This document shows positions 51,760 to 61,600 of a DNA stretch of 64,000 nt, piece after piece (within the stretch, counting starts at the first letter, position 1; each line of letters opens with the position of its first letter). Source of the DNA: Balaenoptera acutorostrata (lineage: Eukaryota; Chordata; Mammalia; Artiodactyla; Balaenopteridae). A program made the translations under genes and the position numbers. The stretch spans positions 62,951,603 through 63,015,602 of the forward strand of contig NC_080081.1 in assembly GCF_949987535.1 (NCBI RefSeq), written 5' to 3'. Under the pieces are notes generated by a model. The model saw nothing but the letters and a program-made list of their open reading frames with translations, was not told the DNA's origin and did not search any database.

Positions 51760-52822
51760 GAATTCACCAGTGAAGCCTTCTGGTCCTGGGCTTTTCTTTG
51801 TGGGAAGTTTTATGATTATGAATGCAATCTCTTTACTTGCTACAAAGTCTATTCAGATCTTTTATTTCCTCTTGAGTCAGTTTGGTAGTACGTGTCTTTC
51901 TAGAAATTTTTCCATTTCATGTAGGTTATGTAATTTGCTGGTTTATAATTGTTCACAGTATTCTCTTAGTATCTGTTTTATTTCTGTAAGGTAATTTTTT
52001 CATCAGTCTAGCTAAAGGTTTGTGAATTTTGTTGATACTTTCAAAGAAAGAACTTTTGGTTTCATTGACTTTCTCTATTGTTTTTCTATTCTATTTCATT
52101 TCAGTTATACTTCTTTTTTTATTTATTATTTTTATTTATTTATTTATTTATTATTTATGTTTGGCTGCGTTGGGTCTGCATCTCTGCACGTGGGCTTTCT
52201 CTAGTTGCGGCGAGTGGGGGCTACTCTTCGCTGCTGTGTGTGGGCTTCTCATTGCAGTGGCTTGTTGCGGAGCACGGGCTCTAGGCGCACAGGCTCAGTA
52301 GTTGTGGCACATGGGTTTAGTTCCTCCGTGGCATGTATGGGATCTTCCTGGACCAGGGATTGAACCCGTGTCCCCTGCATTGGCAGGCAGATTCTTAACC
52401 ACTGCACCATGAGGAAAGTCCCTATACTTTTTTTTTAATGTAAGTATTTACAGCTATAAACTTTCCTGAGTACTGTTTTAGCTTCATCCAGTAAATTTTG
52501 ATATGTGTGTTTTCATTTTCATTCATCTCAAAGTGTTTTCCAATTCCCTTGTGATTTATTTGACCCACGGGTTATTCAGAATGTGTTATTCAATTTCCAC
52601 ATTATTTGTGAATTTTCCAAATTTCTTTGTTATTGATTTCTAATTTTATTCCACTGTGGTCAGAGAACATATTTAGTATGATTTTAATATATTTTTTTAA
52701 TTTACTGAGACTTCTTTTATGGCCTAACGTAACATATGATCTATCCTGTAGAATATTCCATGTGAACTTGAGAAGAATGTGTATTCTGCTGCTGTTGCAT
52801 GAATGATATACAGATGTCTGTT
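51760..52822 (-). mobile_element. L1 ORF2 5' half, inverted segment, with nested SINE
   Basis: Reversed ORF2: AAGAACTTTTGGTTTCATTG corresponds to the WFFEKINK region, and CACTGTGGTCAGAGAACATA to sequence further upstream. It meets a sense ORF2 3' half at about 52823. Confidence 0.75.
52113..52422 (-). mobile_element. CHR-type SINE, long form, antisense
   Basis: Long (TTTA)n start, reversed body, altered head end CACCATGAGGAAAGTCC. TATACTT-like duplication. Confidence 0.93.
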
Positions 52823-53545
52823 ATGTAGCCAAAACAGTCTTGAAAGGAGGAACAAAGTTAGAAGATTTACATCAGCTGATTTCAAGACTTACTATAAAGT
52901 TCCAGCAATAGACAGTGAGGTAATGGCATAAGGATAGACACACAGATCAATAAAACTGAATGGAGTTCAGAAATAGATCCATACCTATATGACCACCTGA
53001 TTTTCAACAAAAGTACCAAAGTTATTCAATGAGTGCTGGAAAAACATCAACCCCTATATAAGAGTATATCAAATATTAATTCAAAATGAATTATAAATCT
53101 AAATGTAACAGGTGAAACTAACAAATGTCAGAAGGAAACACAGGAGAAAAATGCAAATTAAAACCATAACAAGACACCACTACACACTCACTAAAATGAC
53201 AACAATTTAAAGGACTGCCAATACTGGTGAGGATGTGGAGCAACTGGAACTCACATACTGCTGATATGAATGTAAAATACGGCAACCACTTTGGAAAAGA
53301 GTTTCAAAGTTTCCTATAAATTTAAAGACATACTTACCATATAACCAAGCCATTTTACTCCCAGGTCTTTATCCAAAGAAAACACACACACACAGACTTG
53401 TAAACAAATATCATAGCAGTTTTACTCATAAGTGTGCAAAACTGGGAAGAACCCAAATATCCAATAACAAGTGAATGGATAAACAAATTGTGATATATTC
53501 ATACAATGGAATATGGGTCGGCAATTTAAAAGAATTAACTCCAAG
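52823..53545 (+). mobile_element. L1 ORF2 3' half, sense segment
   Basis: GCCAAAACAGTCTTGAAAGG opens in the AKAVLRQK region of ORF2; GGTGAGGATGTGGAGCAACT and AATGGATAAACAAATTGTG follow in order. Stops throughout. Confidence 0.85.
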
Positions 53546-53926
53546 TAAACAAAACAATATTTTGTTTGTTTGTTTGTTTTGTTTTTTTAAAATTAACTGC
53601 CTGATTTATTTTTATTTTTTAAAGGTGCTTTTGGAATTGCCTTGTAGATATTAAAACCGATTCATGATGTGAAAATCTAGAGTACAGTATTTGGAAATGC
53701 CAGGAGGAAGTTGTGGGGAAGGAATTTTATGTCGAAGAGACTGTGTATCAGTTTTATCCATAAAGGGACTATAAATCATTTGGAACTGTCAAAATGAGTG
53801 CCTCTTGTGGTTGTGAGACCCTCATTGATGGGAGAAACTTGATGATCATCTGGCAGAGACGTTAAGAGAAGAATGGGGAGTGTTGTGTGAAATGAAGGAA
53901 AACTATCCTTTAGCATTTTGGAATAT
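53546..53926 (-). other. Unidentified stretch, possible minus-strand retrocopy
   Basis: A (TTTG)n run at 53561-53590 would be an A-rich tail on the minus strand. Above it the minus strand reads YSKMLKDSFPSFHTTLPILL, TSLPDDHQVSPINEG and HFDSSK before a stop, then LIHSLFDIKFLPHNFLLAFP in the same frame. It looks like worn protein-coding sequence, but I do not recognise the protein. It could also be untranslated or repeat sequence. Confidence 0.3.
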
Positions 53927-53942
53927 AAAAATGTTGGGTTGG
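53927..53942 (+). repeat. Target-site duplication, left copy, L1-B
   Basis: AAAAATGTTGGGTTGG, repeated at 60852-60867. Its last nine bases are the start of a mariner terminal repeat. Confidence 0.93.
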
Positions 53943-53953
53943 AGGAGATTAAC

Positions 53954-53962
53954 CAAGATGGC
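53954..53962 (+). promoter_or_regulatory. YY1-type site in the L1-B 5'UTR
   Basis: CAAGATGGC at +12 from the element start, the position and sequence of the YY1 site that fixes the transcription start in human L1. No TATA box is seen, as expected. Confidence 0.8.
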
Positions 53963-54272
53963 GGAGTAGAAGGACGTGCACTCACTCCCTCTTGCGAGAG
54001 CTCCAGAATCACAACTGGCTGCTGGACAATCATTGACAGGAAGACCCTGGACTTCACCAAGGAGGATACCCCATGTCCAAGGACAGAGGAGAAGCCACAG
54101 TGAGACGGTAGGAGGGGCGCAATCAGAGTAAAATCAAATCCCATAACTGCTGGGTGGGTGACTCACAGACTGGCGAACACTTATACCACAGAAGTCCACC
54201 CACTGGAGTGAAGGTTCTGAGCCCCACGTCAGGCTTCCCAACCTGGGGGTCCGGCAACGGGAGGAGGAATTC

Positions 54273-54770
54273 CTAGAGAATCAGACTTTGAAGTCTAGTG
54301 GGAATTGATTGCAGGACTGTGACAGGACTGGGGGAAACAGAGACCCCACTCTTGGAGGGCACACACAAAGTAATGTGTGCATCGGGACCCAGGGGAAGGA
54401 GCAGTGACCCTGGGGGAGACTGAACCAGACGTACCTGCTGGTGTTGGGGGGTCTCCTGCCGAGGCAAGTGGTGGCTCTGTTTCACCGTGGGGATAAGGAC
54501 ACTGGCAGCAGAGGTCCTGGGAAGTTCTCCTTGGCGTGAGCCCTCCCAGAGTCTGCCATTAACCCCACCAAAGAGCACGGGTAGGCTCCAGTGTTGGGTT
54601 GCCTCAGGCAAAACAACCAACAGGGAGGGAACCCAGCCCCACCCATCAACAGTCAAGTGGATTAAGGTTTTACTGAGCTCTGACCGCCACAGCAACAGGG
54701 AGGGAACCCAGCCCCACCCATCAACAGTCAAGGGGATTAAGGTTTTACTGAGCTCTGACCGCCACAGCAA
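54273..54770 (-). CDS. Antisense ORF in the L1-B 5'UTR (ORF0-like, unproven)
   Basis: A 165-codon open frame runs opposite to the element. Its first 50 residues are two copies of a 25-residue unit (SELSKTLIPLTVDGWGWVPS and SELSKTLIHLTVDGWGWVPS) produced by a 75-bp DNA duplication. Primate L1s have a short antisense ORF0 in the same region, but this sequence shows no similarity that I recognise. Downstream it points towards KPNA3 exon 2 in the gene's own direction. It may be chance openness of GC-rich sequence; I see no independent sign of coding. Confidence 0.3.
   Translation of the reverse strand: MLWRSELSKTLIPLTVDGWGWVPSLLLWRSELSKTLIHLTVDGWGWVPSLLVVLPEATQHWSLPVLFGGVNGRLWEGSRQGELPRTSAASVLIPTVKQSHHLPRQETPQHQQVRLVQSPPGSLLLPLGPDAHITLCVPSKSGVSVSPSPVTVLQSIPTRLQSLIL
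54618..54767 (+). repeat. 75-bp tandem duplication in the L1-B 5'UTR
   Basis: CAACAGGGAGGGAACCCAGC starts at 54618 and again at 54693; a third CAACAG starts at 54768. The copies differ at one base (AAGTGG against AAGGGG). The period is divisible by three, so frames stay open across it. Confidence 0.96.
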
Positions 54771-54912
54771 CAGTCAGCTCTACCCACCACCAGAGCCTCC
54801 CATCAAGCCTCTTAGATAGCCTCAACCACCAGAGGGCAGACAACAGAAGCAAGAAAAACTACAATCCTGCAGCCTGTGGTCCAAAAACCACAGTTACAGA
54901 AAGACAGAGAAG

Positions 54913-55818
54913 ATGAAAAGGCAGAGGGCTATGTACCAGATGAAGGAACAAGAAAAAACCCCAGAAAAACAACTAAATGAAGTGGAGATAGGCAACCTTC
55001 CAGAAAAAGAATTCAGAATAATGATAGTGAAGATGATCCAGGACCTCGGAATAAGAATGGAGGCAAAGATTGAGAAGATGCAAGAAATGATTAACAAAGA
55101 CCTAGAAGAATTAAAGAACAAACAAACAGAGATGACCAATACAATAACTGAAATGAAAACTACACTAGAAGGAATCAATAGCAGAATAACTGAGGCAGAA
55201 GAACGGATAAGTGACCTGGAAGACAGAATGGTGGAATTCACTGCTGCAGAACAGACTAAAGAAAAAAGAATGAAAAGAAATGAAGACAGCCTAAGAGACC
55301 TCTGGGACAACATTAAACGCAACAACATTCGCATTATAGGGGTCCCAGAAGGAGAAGAGAGAGAGAAAGGACCAGAGAAAATATTTGAAGAGATTATAGT
55401 CGAAAACTTCCCTAACATGGGAAAGGAAATAGCCACCCAAGTCCAGGAAGCGCAGAGAGTCCCATACAGAATAAACCCAAGGAGAAACACGCCGAGACAC
55501 ATAGTAATCAAAGTGGCAAAAATTAAAGACAAAGAAAAATTACTGAAAGCAGCAAGGGAAAAACGACAAATAACATACAAGGGAACTCCCATAAGGTTAA
55601 CAGCTGATTTCTCAGCAGAAACTCTGCAAGCCAGAAGGGAGTGGCATGATATACTTAAAGTGATGAAAGGGAAGAACCTACAACCAAGATTACTCTACCC
55701 GGCAAGGATCTCATTCAGATTTGATGGAGAAATCAAAAGCTTTACAGACAAGCAAAAGCTAAGAGAATTCAGCACCACCAAACCAGCTCTACAACAAATG
55801 CTAAAGGAACTTCTCTAA
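54913..55818 (+). CDS. L1 ORF1 protein (RNA-binding chaperone), intact
   Basis: The 301-residue protein packages L1 RNA into the ribonucleoprotein needed for retrotransposition. Residues about 45-135 are heptad-rich and charged ([35 protein letters not shown]), forming the trimeric coiled coil. Residues about 137-222 are the RRM, opening with [13 protein letters not shown]. The C-terminal domain from about 223 carries the family signature [18 protein letters not shown]. It is slightly shorter than the 338-residue human protein, mostly in the N-terminal part. The start is the first ATG of the frame, and ORF2 follows after 58 bp. No stop or frameshift. Confidence 0.96.
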   Translation: MKRQRAMYQMKEQEKTPEKQLNEVEIGNLPEKEFRIMIVKMIQDLGIRMEAKIEKMQEMINKDLEELKNKQTEMTNTITEMKTTLEGINSRITEAEERISDLEDRMVEFTAAEQTKEKRMKRNEDSLRDLWDNIKRNNIRIIGVPEGEEREKGPEKIFEEIIVENFPNMGKEIATQVQEAQRVPYRINPRRNTPRHIVIKVAKIKDKEKLLKAAREKRQITYKGTPIRLTADFSAETLQARREWHDILKVMKGKNLQPRLLYPARISFRFDGEIKSFTDKQKLREFSTTKPALQQMLKELL

Positions 55819-55876
55819 GTGGGAAACACAAGAGAAGAAAAGGACCTACAAAAACAAACCCAAAACAATTAAGAAA

Positions 55877-58800
55877 ATGGTCATAGGAACATACATATCG
55901 ATAATTACCTTAAATGTGAATGGATTAAATGCCCCAACCAAAAGACATAGACTGGCTGAATGGATACAAAAACAAGACCCATATATATGCTGTCTACAAG
56001 AGACCCACTTCAGACCTAGGGACACATACAGACTGAAAGTGAGGGGATGGAAAAAGATATTCCATGCAAATGGAAATCAAAAGAAAGCTGGAGTAGCTAT
56101 ACTCATATCAGATAAAATAGACTTTAAAATAAAGAATGTTACAAGAGACAAGGAAGGACACTACATAATGATCCAGGGATCAATCCAAGAAGAAGATATA
56201 ACAATTATAAATATATATGCACCCAACATAGGAGCACCTCAATACATAAGGCAACTGCTAACAGCTATAAAAGAGGAAATCGACAGTAACACAATAATAG
56301 TGGGGGACTTTAACACCTCACTTACACCAATGGACAGATCATCCAAAATGAAAATAAATAAGGAAACACAAGCTTTAAATGACACAATAGACCAGATAGA
56401 TTTAATTGATATATATAGGACATTCCATCCAAAAACGGCAGATTACACGTTCTTCTCAAGTGCGCACGGAACATTCTCCAGGATAGATCACATCTTGGGT
56501 CACAAATCAAGCCTCAGTAAATTTAAGAAAATTGAAATCATATCAAGCATCTTTTCTGACCACAACGCTATGAGATTAGAAATGAATTACAGGGAAAAAA
56601 ACGTAAAAAAGACAAACACATGGAGGCTAAACAATACGTTACTAAATAACCAAGAGATCACTGAAGAAATCAAACAGGAAATAAAAAAATACCTAGAGAC
56701 AAATGACAATGAAAACACGACGACCCAAAACCTATGGGATGCAGCAAAAGCGGTTCTAAGAGGGAAGTTTATAGCTATACAAGCCTACCTAAAGAAACAA
56801 GAAAAATCTCAAGTAAACAATCTAACCTTACACCTAAAGAAACTAGAGAAAGAAGAACAAACAAAACCCAAAGTTAGCAGAAGGAAAGAAATCATAAAGA
56901 TCAGAGCAGAAATAAATGAAATAGAAACAAAGAAAACAATAGCAAAGATCAATAAAACTAAAAGTTGGTTCTTTGAGAAGATAAACAAAATTGATAAGCC
57001 ATTAGCCAGACTCATCAAGAAAAAGAGGGAGAGGACTCAAATCAATAAAATCAGAAACGAAAAAGGAGAAGTTACAACAGACACCGCAGAAATACAAAAC
57101 ATCCTAAGAGACTACTACAAGCAACTTTATGCCAATAAAATGGACAACCTGGAAGAAATGGACAAATTCTTAGAAAGGTATAACCTTCCAAGACTGAATA
57201 AGGAAGAAACAGAAAATATCAACAGACCAATCACAAGTAATGAAATTGAAACTGTGATTAAAAATCTTCCAACAAACAAAAGTCCAGGACCAGATGGCTT
57301 CACAGGTGAATTCTATCAAACATTTAGAGAAGAGCTAACACCCATCCTTCTCAAACTCTTCCAAAAAATTGCAGAAGAAGGAACACTCCCAAACTCATTC
57401 TATGAGGCCACCATCACCCTGATACCAAAACCAGACAAAGACACTACAAAAAAAGAAAATTACAGACCAATATCACTGATGAATATAGATGCAAAAATCC
57501 TCAACAAAATACTAGCAAACAGAATCCAACAACACATTAAAAGGATCATACACCACGATCAAGTGGGATTTATCCCAGGGATGCAAGGATTCTTCAATAT
57601 ACGCAAATCAATCAATGTGATACACCATATTAACAAATTGAAGAATAAAAACCATATGATCATCTCAATAGATGCAGAAAAAGCTTTTGACAAAATTCAA
57701 CACCCATTTCTGATAAAAACTCTCCAGAAAGTGGGCATAGAGGGAAACTACCTCAACATAATAAAGGCCATATATGACAAACCCACAGCAAACATCATTC
57801 TCAATGGTGAAAAACTGAAAGCATTTCCTCTAAGATCAGGAACGAGACAAGGATGTCCACTCTCACCACTATTATTCAACATAGTTCTGGAAGTCCTAGC
57901 CACGGCAATCAGAGAAGAAAAAGAAATAAAAGGAATACAAATTGGAAAAGAAGAAGTAAAACTGTCACTGTTTGCGGATGACATGATACTATACATAGAG
58001 AATCCTAAAACTGCCACCAGAAAACTGCTAGAGCTAATTAATGAATATGGTAAAGTTGCAGGTTACAAAATTAATGCACAGAAATCTCTTGCATTCCTAT
58101 ACACTAATGATGAAAAATCTGAAAGAGAAATTATGGAAACACTCCCATTTACCATTGCAACAAAAAAAATAAAATACCTAGGAATAAACCTACCTAGGGA
58201 GACAAAAGACCTGTATGCAGAAAACTATAAGACACTGATGAAAGAAATTAAAGATGATACAAATAGATGGAGAGATATACCATGTTCTTGGATTGGAAGA
58301 ATCAACATTGTGAAAATGAGTATACTACCCAAAGCAATCTACAGATTCAATGCAATCCCTATCAAATTACCAATGGCATTTTTTACGGAGCTAGAACAAA
58401 TCATCTTAAAATTTGTATGGAGACACAAAAGACCCCGAATAGCCAAAGCAGTCTTGAGGCAAAAAAATGGAGCTGGAGGAATCAGACTCCCTGACTTCAG
58501 ACTATACTACAAAGCTACAGTAATCAAGACAATATGGTACTGGCACAAAAACAGAAACATAGATCAATGGAACAAGATAGAAAGCCCAGAGATTAACCCA
58601 CGTACCTATGGTCAACTAATCTATGACAAAGGAGGCAAAGATATACAATGGAGAAAAGACAGTCTCTTCAATAAGTGGTGCTGGGAAAACTGGACAGCTA
58701 CATGTAAAAGAATGAAATTAGAATACTCCCTAACACCATACACAAAAATAAACTCAAAATGGATTAGAGACCTAAATATAAGACTGGACACTATAAAACT

Positions 58801-59695
58801 CTTAGAGGAAAACATAGGAAGAACACTCTTTGACATAAATCACAGCAAGATCTTTTTTGATCCACCTCCTAGAGTAATGGAAATAAAAACAAAAATAAAC
58901 AAGTGGGACCTAATGAAACTACAAAGCTTTTGCACAGCAAAGGAAACCATAAACAAGACAAAAAGACAACCCTCAGAATGGGAGAAAATATTTGCAAATG
59001 AATCAACTGACAAAGGATTAATCTCCAAAATATATAAACAGCTCATTCAGCTCAATATCAAAGAAACAAACACCCCAATCCAAAAATGGGCAGAAGACCT
59101 AAATAGACATTTCTCCAAAGAAGACATACAGACGGCCACGAAGCACATGAAAAGATGCTCAACATCACTAATTATCAGAGAAATGCAAATCAAAACTACA
59201 ATGAGGTATCACCTCACACCAGTTAGAATGGGCATCATCAGAAAATCTACAAACAACAAATGCTGGAGAGGGTGTGGAGAAAAGGGAACCCTCTTGCACT
59301 GTTGGTGGGAATGTAAATTGATACAGCCACTATGGAGAACAATATGGAGGTTCCTTAAAAAACTAAAAATAGAATTACCATATGACCCAGCAATCCCACT
59401 ACTGGGCATATACCCAGAGAAAACCGTAATTCAAAAGGACACATGCACCCGAATGTTCATTGCAGCACTATTTACAATAGCCAGGTCATGGAAGCAACCT
59501 AAATGCCCATCAACAGACGAATGGATAAAGAAGTTGTGGTACATATATACAATGGAATATTACTCAGCCATAAAAAGGAACGAAATTGAGTCATTTGTTG
59601 AGACGTGGATGGATCTAGAGGCTGTCATACAGAGTGAAGTAAGTCAGAAAGAGAAAAACAAATATCGTATATTAATGCATGTATGTGGAACCTAG
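55877..59695 (+). CDS. L1 ORF2 protein (endonuclease and reverse transcriptase), intact
   Basis: The 1272-residue protein nicks target DNA and copies L1 RNA into it. The endonuclease has all expected residues: N13 in TLNVNGLN, E42 in CLQETHF, Y114 in NIYAPN, D144 and N146 in VGDFNTSL, D204 in SRIDHILG, D228 and H229 in FSDHNAM. Each is one position below its human counterpart. The reverse transcriptase has motif A with D599 ([11 protein letters not shown]), [14 protein letters not shown], and FADD with D701 and D702. The C-terminal cluster has C1129, C1133, H1141 and C1146. Length matches the human protein (1275). It is separated from ORF1 by 58 bp, as in other mammalian L1s, where ORF2 is made by unconventional reinitiation. 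Confidence 0.97.
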   Translation: MVIGTYISIITLNVNGLNAPTKRHRLAEWIQKQDPYICCLQETHFRPRDTYRLKVRGWKKIFHANGNQKKAGVAILISDKIDFKIKNVTRDKEGHYIMIQGSIQEEDITIINIYAPNIGAPQYIRQLLTAIKEEIDSNTIIVGDFNTSLTPMDRSSKMKINKETQALNDTIDQIDLIDIYRTFHPKTADYTFFSSAHGTFSRIDHILGHKSSLSKFKKIEIISSIFSDHNAMRLEMNYREKNVKKTNTWRLNNTLLNNQEITEEIKQEIKKYLETNDNENTTTQNLWDAAKAVLRGKFIAIQAYLKKQEKSQVNNLTLHLKKLEKEEQTKPKVSRRKEIIKIRAEINEIETKKTIAKINKTKSWFFEKINKIDKPLARLIKKKRERTQINKIRNEKGEVTTDTAEIQNILRDYYKQLYANKMDNLEEMDKFLERYNLPRLNKEETENINRPITSNEIETVIKNLPTNKSPGPDGFTGEFYQTFREELTPILLKLFQKIAEEGTLPNSFYEATITLIPKPDKDTTKKENYRPISLMNIDAKILNKILANRIQQHIKRIIHHDQVGFIPGMQGFFNIRKSINVIHHINKLKNKNHMIISIDAEKAFDKIQHPFLIKTLQKVGIEGNYLNIIKAIYDKPTANIILNGEKLKAFPLRSGTRQGCPLSPLLFNIVLEVLATAIREEKEIKGIQIGKEEVKLSLFADDMILYIENPKTATRKLLELINEYGKVAGYKINAQKSLAFLYTNDEKSEREIMETLPFTIATKKIKYLGINLPRETKDLYAENYKTLMKEIKDDTNRWRDIPCSWIGRINIVKMSILPKAIYRFNAIPIKLPMAFFTELEQIILKFVWRHKRPRIAKAVLRQKNGAGGIRLPDFRLYYKATVIKTIWYWHKNRNIDQWNKIESPEINPRTYGQLIYDKGGKDIQWRKDSLFNKWCWENWTATCKRMKLEYSLTPYTKINSKWIRDLNIRLDTIKLLEENIGRTLFDINHSKIFFDPPPRVMEIKTKINKWDLMKLQSFCTAKETINKTKRQPSEWEKIFANESTDKGLISKIYKQLIQLNIKETNTPIQKWAEDLNRHFSKEDIQTATKHMKRCSTSLIIREMQIKTTMRYHLTPVRMGIIRKSTNNKCWRGCGEKGTLLHCWWECKLIQPLWRTIWRFLKKLKIELPYDPAIPLLGIYPEKTVIQKDTCTRMFIAALFTIARSWKQPKCPSTDEWIKKLWYIYTMEYYSAIKRNEIESFVETWMDLEAVIQSEVSQKEKNKYRILMHVCGT

Positions 59696-59917
59696 AAAAA
59701 TGGTACAGATGAGCCAGTTTGCAGGGCAGAAGTTGAGACACAGATGTAGAGAATGGACATATGGACACCAAGGGGGGAAAACTGCGGTGAGGTGGGGATG
59801 GTGGTGTGCTGAATTGGGCGATTGGGATTGACATGTATACACTGATGTGTATAAAACTGATGCCTAATAAGAACCTGCAGTATAAAAAAACAAACAAAAC
59901 AACTAATACTAAACTTT

Positions 59918-60150
59918 CATTGGGTTATTTGTATGGAAATATGTTAATATAAATGTTTCAGACATTACATGAAATTTCTAAAAATGTTATATTTGTATTT
60001 GTATGGAAATATGTATGGAAATATGTTAATATAAATGTTTCAGACATTACATGAAATTTCTAAAAATCTTATATTTGTATTTGTATGGAAATATGTATGG
60101 AAATATGTTAATATAAATGTTTCAGACATTACAGGAAACTTCTAAAAATC
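59918..60150 (+). repeat. 82-bp tandem array in the 3' region of L1-B, three copies
   Basis: TTAATATAAATGTTTCAGAC recurs at 59944, 60026 and 60108. It is the same unit as in L1-A, which has seven copies. Confidence 0.97.
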
Positions 60151-60795
60151 TTATATGTTCTGGTATAATGTTATAAGTAATAATCCTAGTTATTACTTTA
60201 AAATGTATATCTCAGAAATAACTAATTTTCTTGTCAACTGCATTATTATGAACTTTCATCAAATCTTTAACCATGGTCATTTTTAAGTCTTCTGTCATTT
60301 ACAGACAGTTCTGGGTGTACTCTGATGATTTTGCAAGTATGTTCCTATAAAAGGGTTTCATCTTCAAGAAATTCATGGAAAAGACTCTGACAAGTACAGG
60401 TTTCTGGTAACTGACTGTACTGCTGAACTGAATGAATAAGCATTTTCAGAACTCTAATGAAAAACTGATGAACTCATAAAAGTGCTAACAAAAGATCAAG
60501 ATGAAAAAAAAAATTAATTACATGGGACTGAGTGAACTGATGAGGATGAGTATAATTTTTGTGACTTTCTGTCTGAATTAAAAAAAAAATCCCACAAGGA
60601 CTCAGAGGCAAAGAATATACAAATCAATTTTCACTGCAAAGTAAAGGAGCTGTTACAGTGGAGGATTACTGGACTGAATGTCAATATTATGACATAGTAT
60701 GAGTGTGTTTCATGTTTGGTAATTGCAATCATTGTTGCTTTTGTTGTGGTCATCCATGTACAATGCTTGGTGTCAGTCTATTTATCTCTTGTAAA

Positions 60796-60801
60796 AATAA
60801 A
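60796..60801 (+). promoter_or_regulatory. Polyadenylation signal AATAAA of L1-B
   Basis: Followed by ATACA and a GT run to 60820, then the A tail. Same layout as in L1-A. Confidence 0.85.
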
Positions 60802-60820
60802 ATACAGTGTGTGTGTGTGG

Positions 60821-60851
<31 letters not shown>

Positions 60852-60858
<7 letters not shown>

Positions 60859-60867
60859 TTGGGTTGG
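60852..60867 (+). repeat. Target-site duplication, right copy, L1-B
   Basis: AAAAATGTTGGGTTGG as at 53927-53942; it merges on the left with the A tail. Confidence 0.92.
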
Positions 60868-60939
60868 CCAAAAAGTTCATTCAGGTTTTTCTGTAACAGC
60901 GGACAGAAAAAAAACGAACGAACTTTTTGGCCAGCCCAA
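60859..60939 (+). mobile_element. Mariner-type MITE
   Basis: TTGGGTTGGCCAAAAAGTTC at the left and the reverse complement of nearly the same sequence (AACTTTTTGGCCAGCCCAA) at the right, only 81 bp in all, followed by TA. The ends match the bovine-type mariner family as I remember it. No transposase remains. Confidence 0.88.
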
Positions 60940-60999
60940 TATCTCAGTATTAAGTCACACTTGAGAAGAAGCTTGATTTACAAAACAATATTAATGTTA

Positions 61000-61600
61000 T
61001 ATTAAACAAACAAAAAGGCCAGACACAAAGGAGTATGTATTGTGATTACATTACATAAAACTGTTGAAAAGGCAAACTAGTCTATAATGACAGAAAGCAA
61101 ACTAGTATTTGCCTGCAGCTTGGGGAAAAGGAGGACTGACTGCAAAGGGACATGGGGGGGGGCTTCCTTGGTGGCACAGTGGTTTAGGAATCCACCTGCC
61201 AATGCAGGAGACACGGGTTCAAGCCCTGGTCCGGGAAGATCCCACATGCCGCAGAGCAACTGAGCTCGTGCGCCACAACTACTGAAGCCCGCATGCCTAG
61301 AGTCCGTGCTCTGCAACAAGCTACCGCGATGAGAAGGCTGCGCACCAGAAAGAAGGGTAGCCCCCGCTCGACGCAACTAGAGAAAGCCGGCGTGCGGCAA
61401 TGAAGACCCAATGCAGCCAAAAATAAATAAATAAATAAATTAATTAAAAAAAAAAAAGGGACATGGTGGAACTTTTGAGGGGGACAGAAATATTCTACAT
61501 CTTGATTGTGATGGTGCTTACAAGGGAGTAATTATTTGTCAAAACTCATCAAGCTAAACACTTAAAATGGATAAATATACCTCAGCAAAGTTTATTAAAA
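61000..61600 (+). mobile_element. Old L1M 3' end, sense, interrupted by a SINE
   Basis: CAGACACAAAGGAGTATGTA before the SINE; ATTCTACATCTTGATTGTGA, CTCATCAAGCTAAACACTTA after it. Confidence 0.8.
61158..61457 (+). mobile_element. CHR-type SINE, long form
   Basis: GGGGCTTCCTTGGTGGCACA head, B box GGTTCAAGCCC, body with small deletions, A-rich tail; GGGACATGG on both sides. Confidence 0.94.

Larger units (their letters stand above)
59696..60820 (+). other. L1-B 3'UTR plus extra shared 3' segment
   Basis: The first about 190 bp (CAAGGGGGGAAAACTGCGGT G-rich stretch, GACATGTATACACTGATGTG, AACCTGCAGTATAAAAAAAC) look like a known cetartiodactyl L1 3' end. After that both young L1s continue with the array and about 670 bp of sequence absent from the older L1s here. 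The start of the extra segment is my inference. Confidence 0.7.
53943..60851 (+). mobile_element. L1-B: full-length L1 with both ORFs intact
   Basis: About 6.9 kb: 5'UTR 53943-54912, ORF1 54913-55818, spacer 55819-55876, ORF2 55877-59695, 3'UTR and extra 3' segment to 60820, then an A run to 60856 that is not interrupted. The 5' end AGGAGATTAACCAAGATGGC is a typical complete L1 start. A perfect 16-bp duplication flanks it. It lies antisense to KPNA3 in intron 1. Everything visible is compatible with a recently inserted and possibly still competent element; activity itself cannot be read from sequence. Confidence 0.97.

Noticed and set aside
54487..54819. 110-codon plus-strand frame in the L1-B 5'UTR
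   Set aside because: It depends on the 75-bp duplication, overlaps the antisense frame, and has no family resemblance.
56809..59897. Minus-strand frames opposite ORF2 (for example 58621-58836 and 59625-59897)
   Set aside because: They are shadows of ORF2; equivalents occur opposite L1-A at the same positions.
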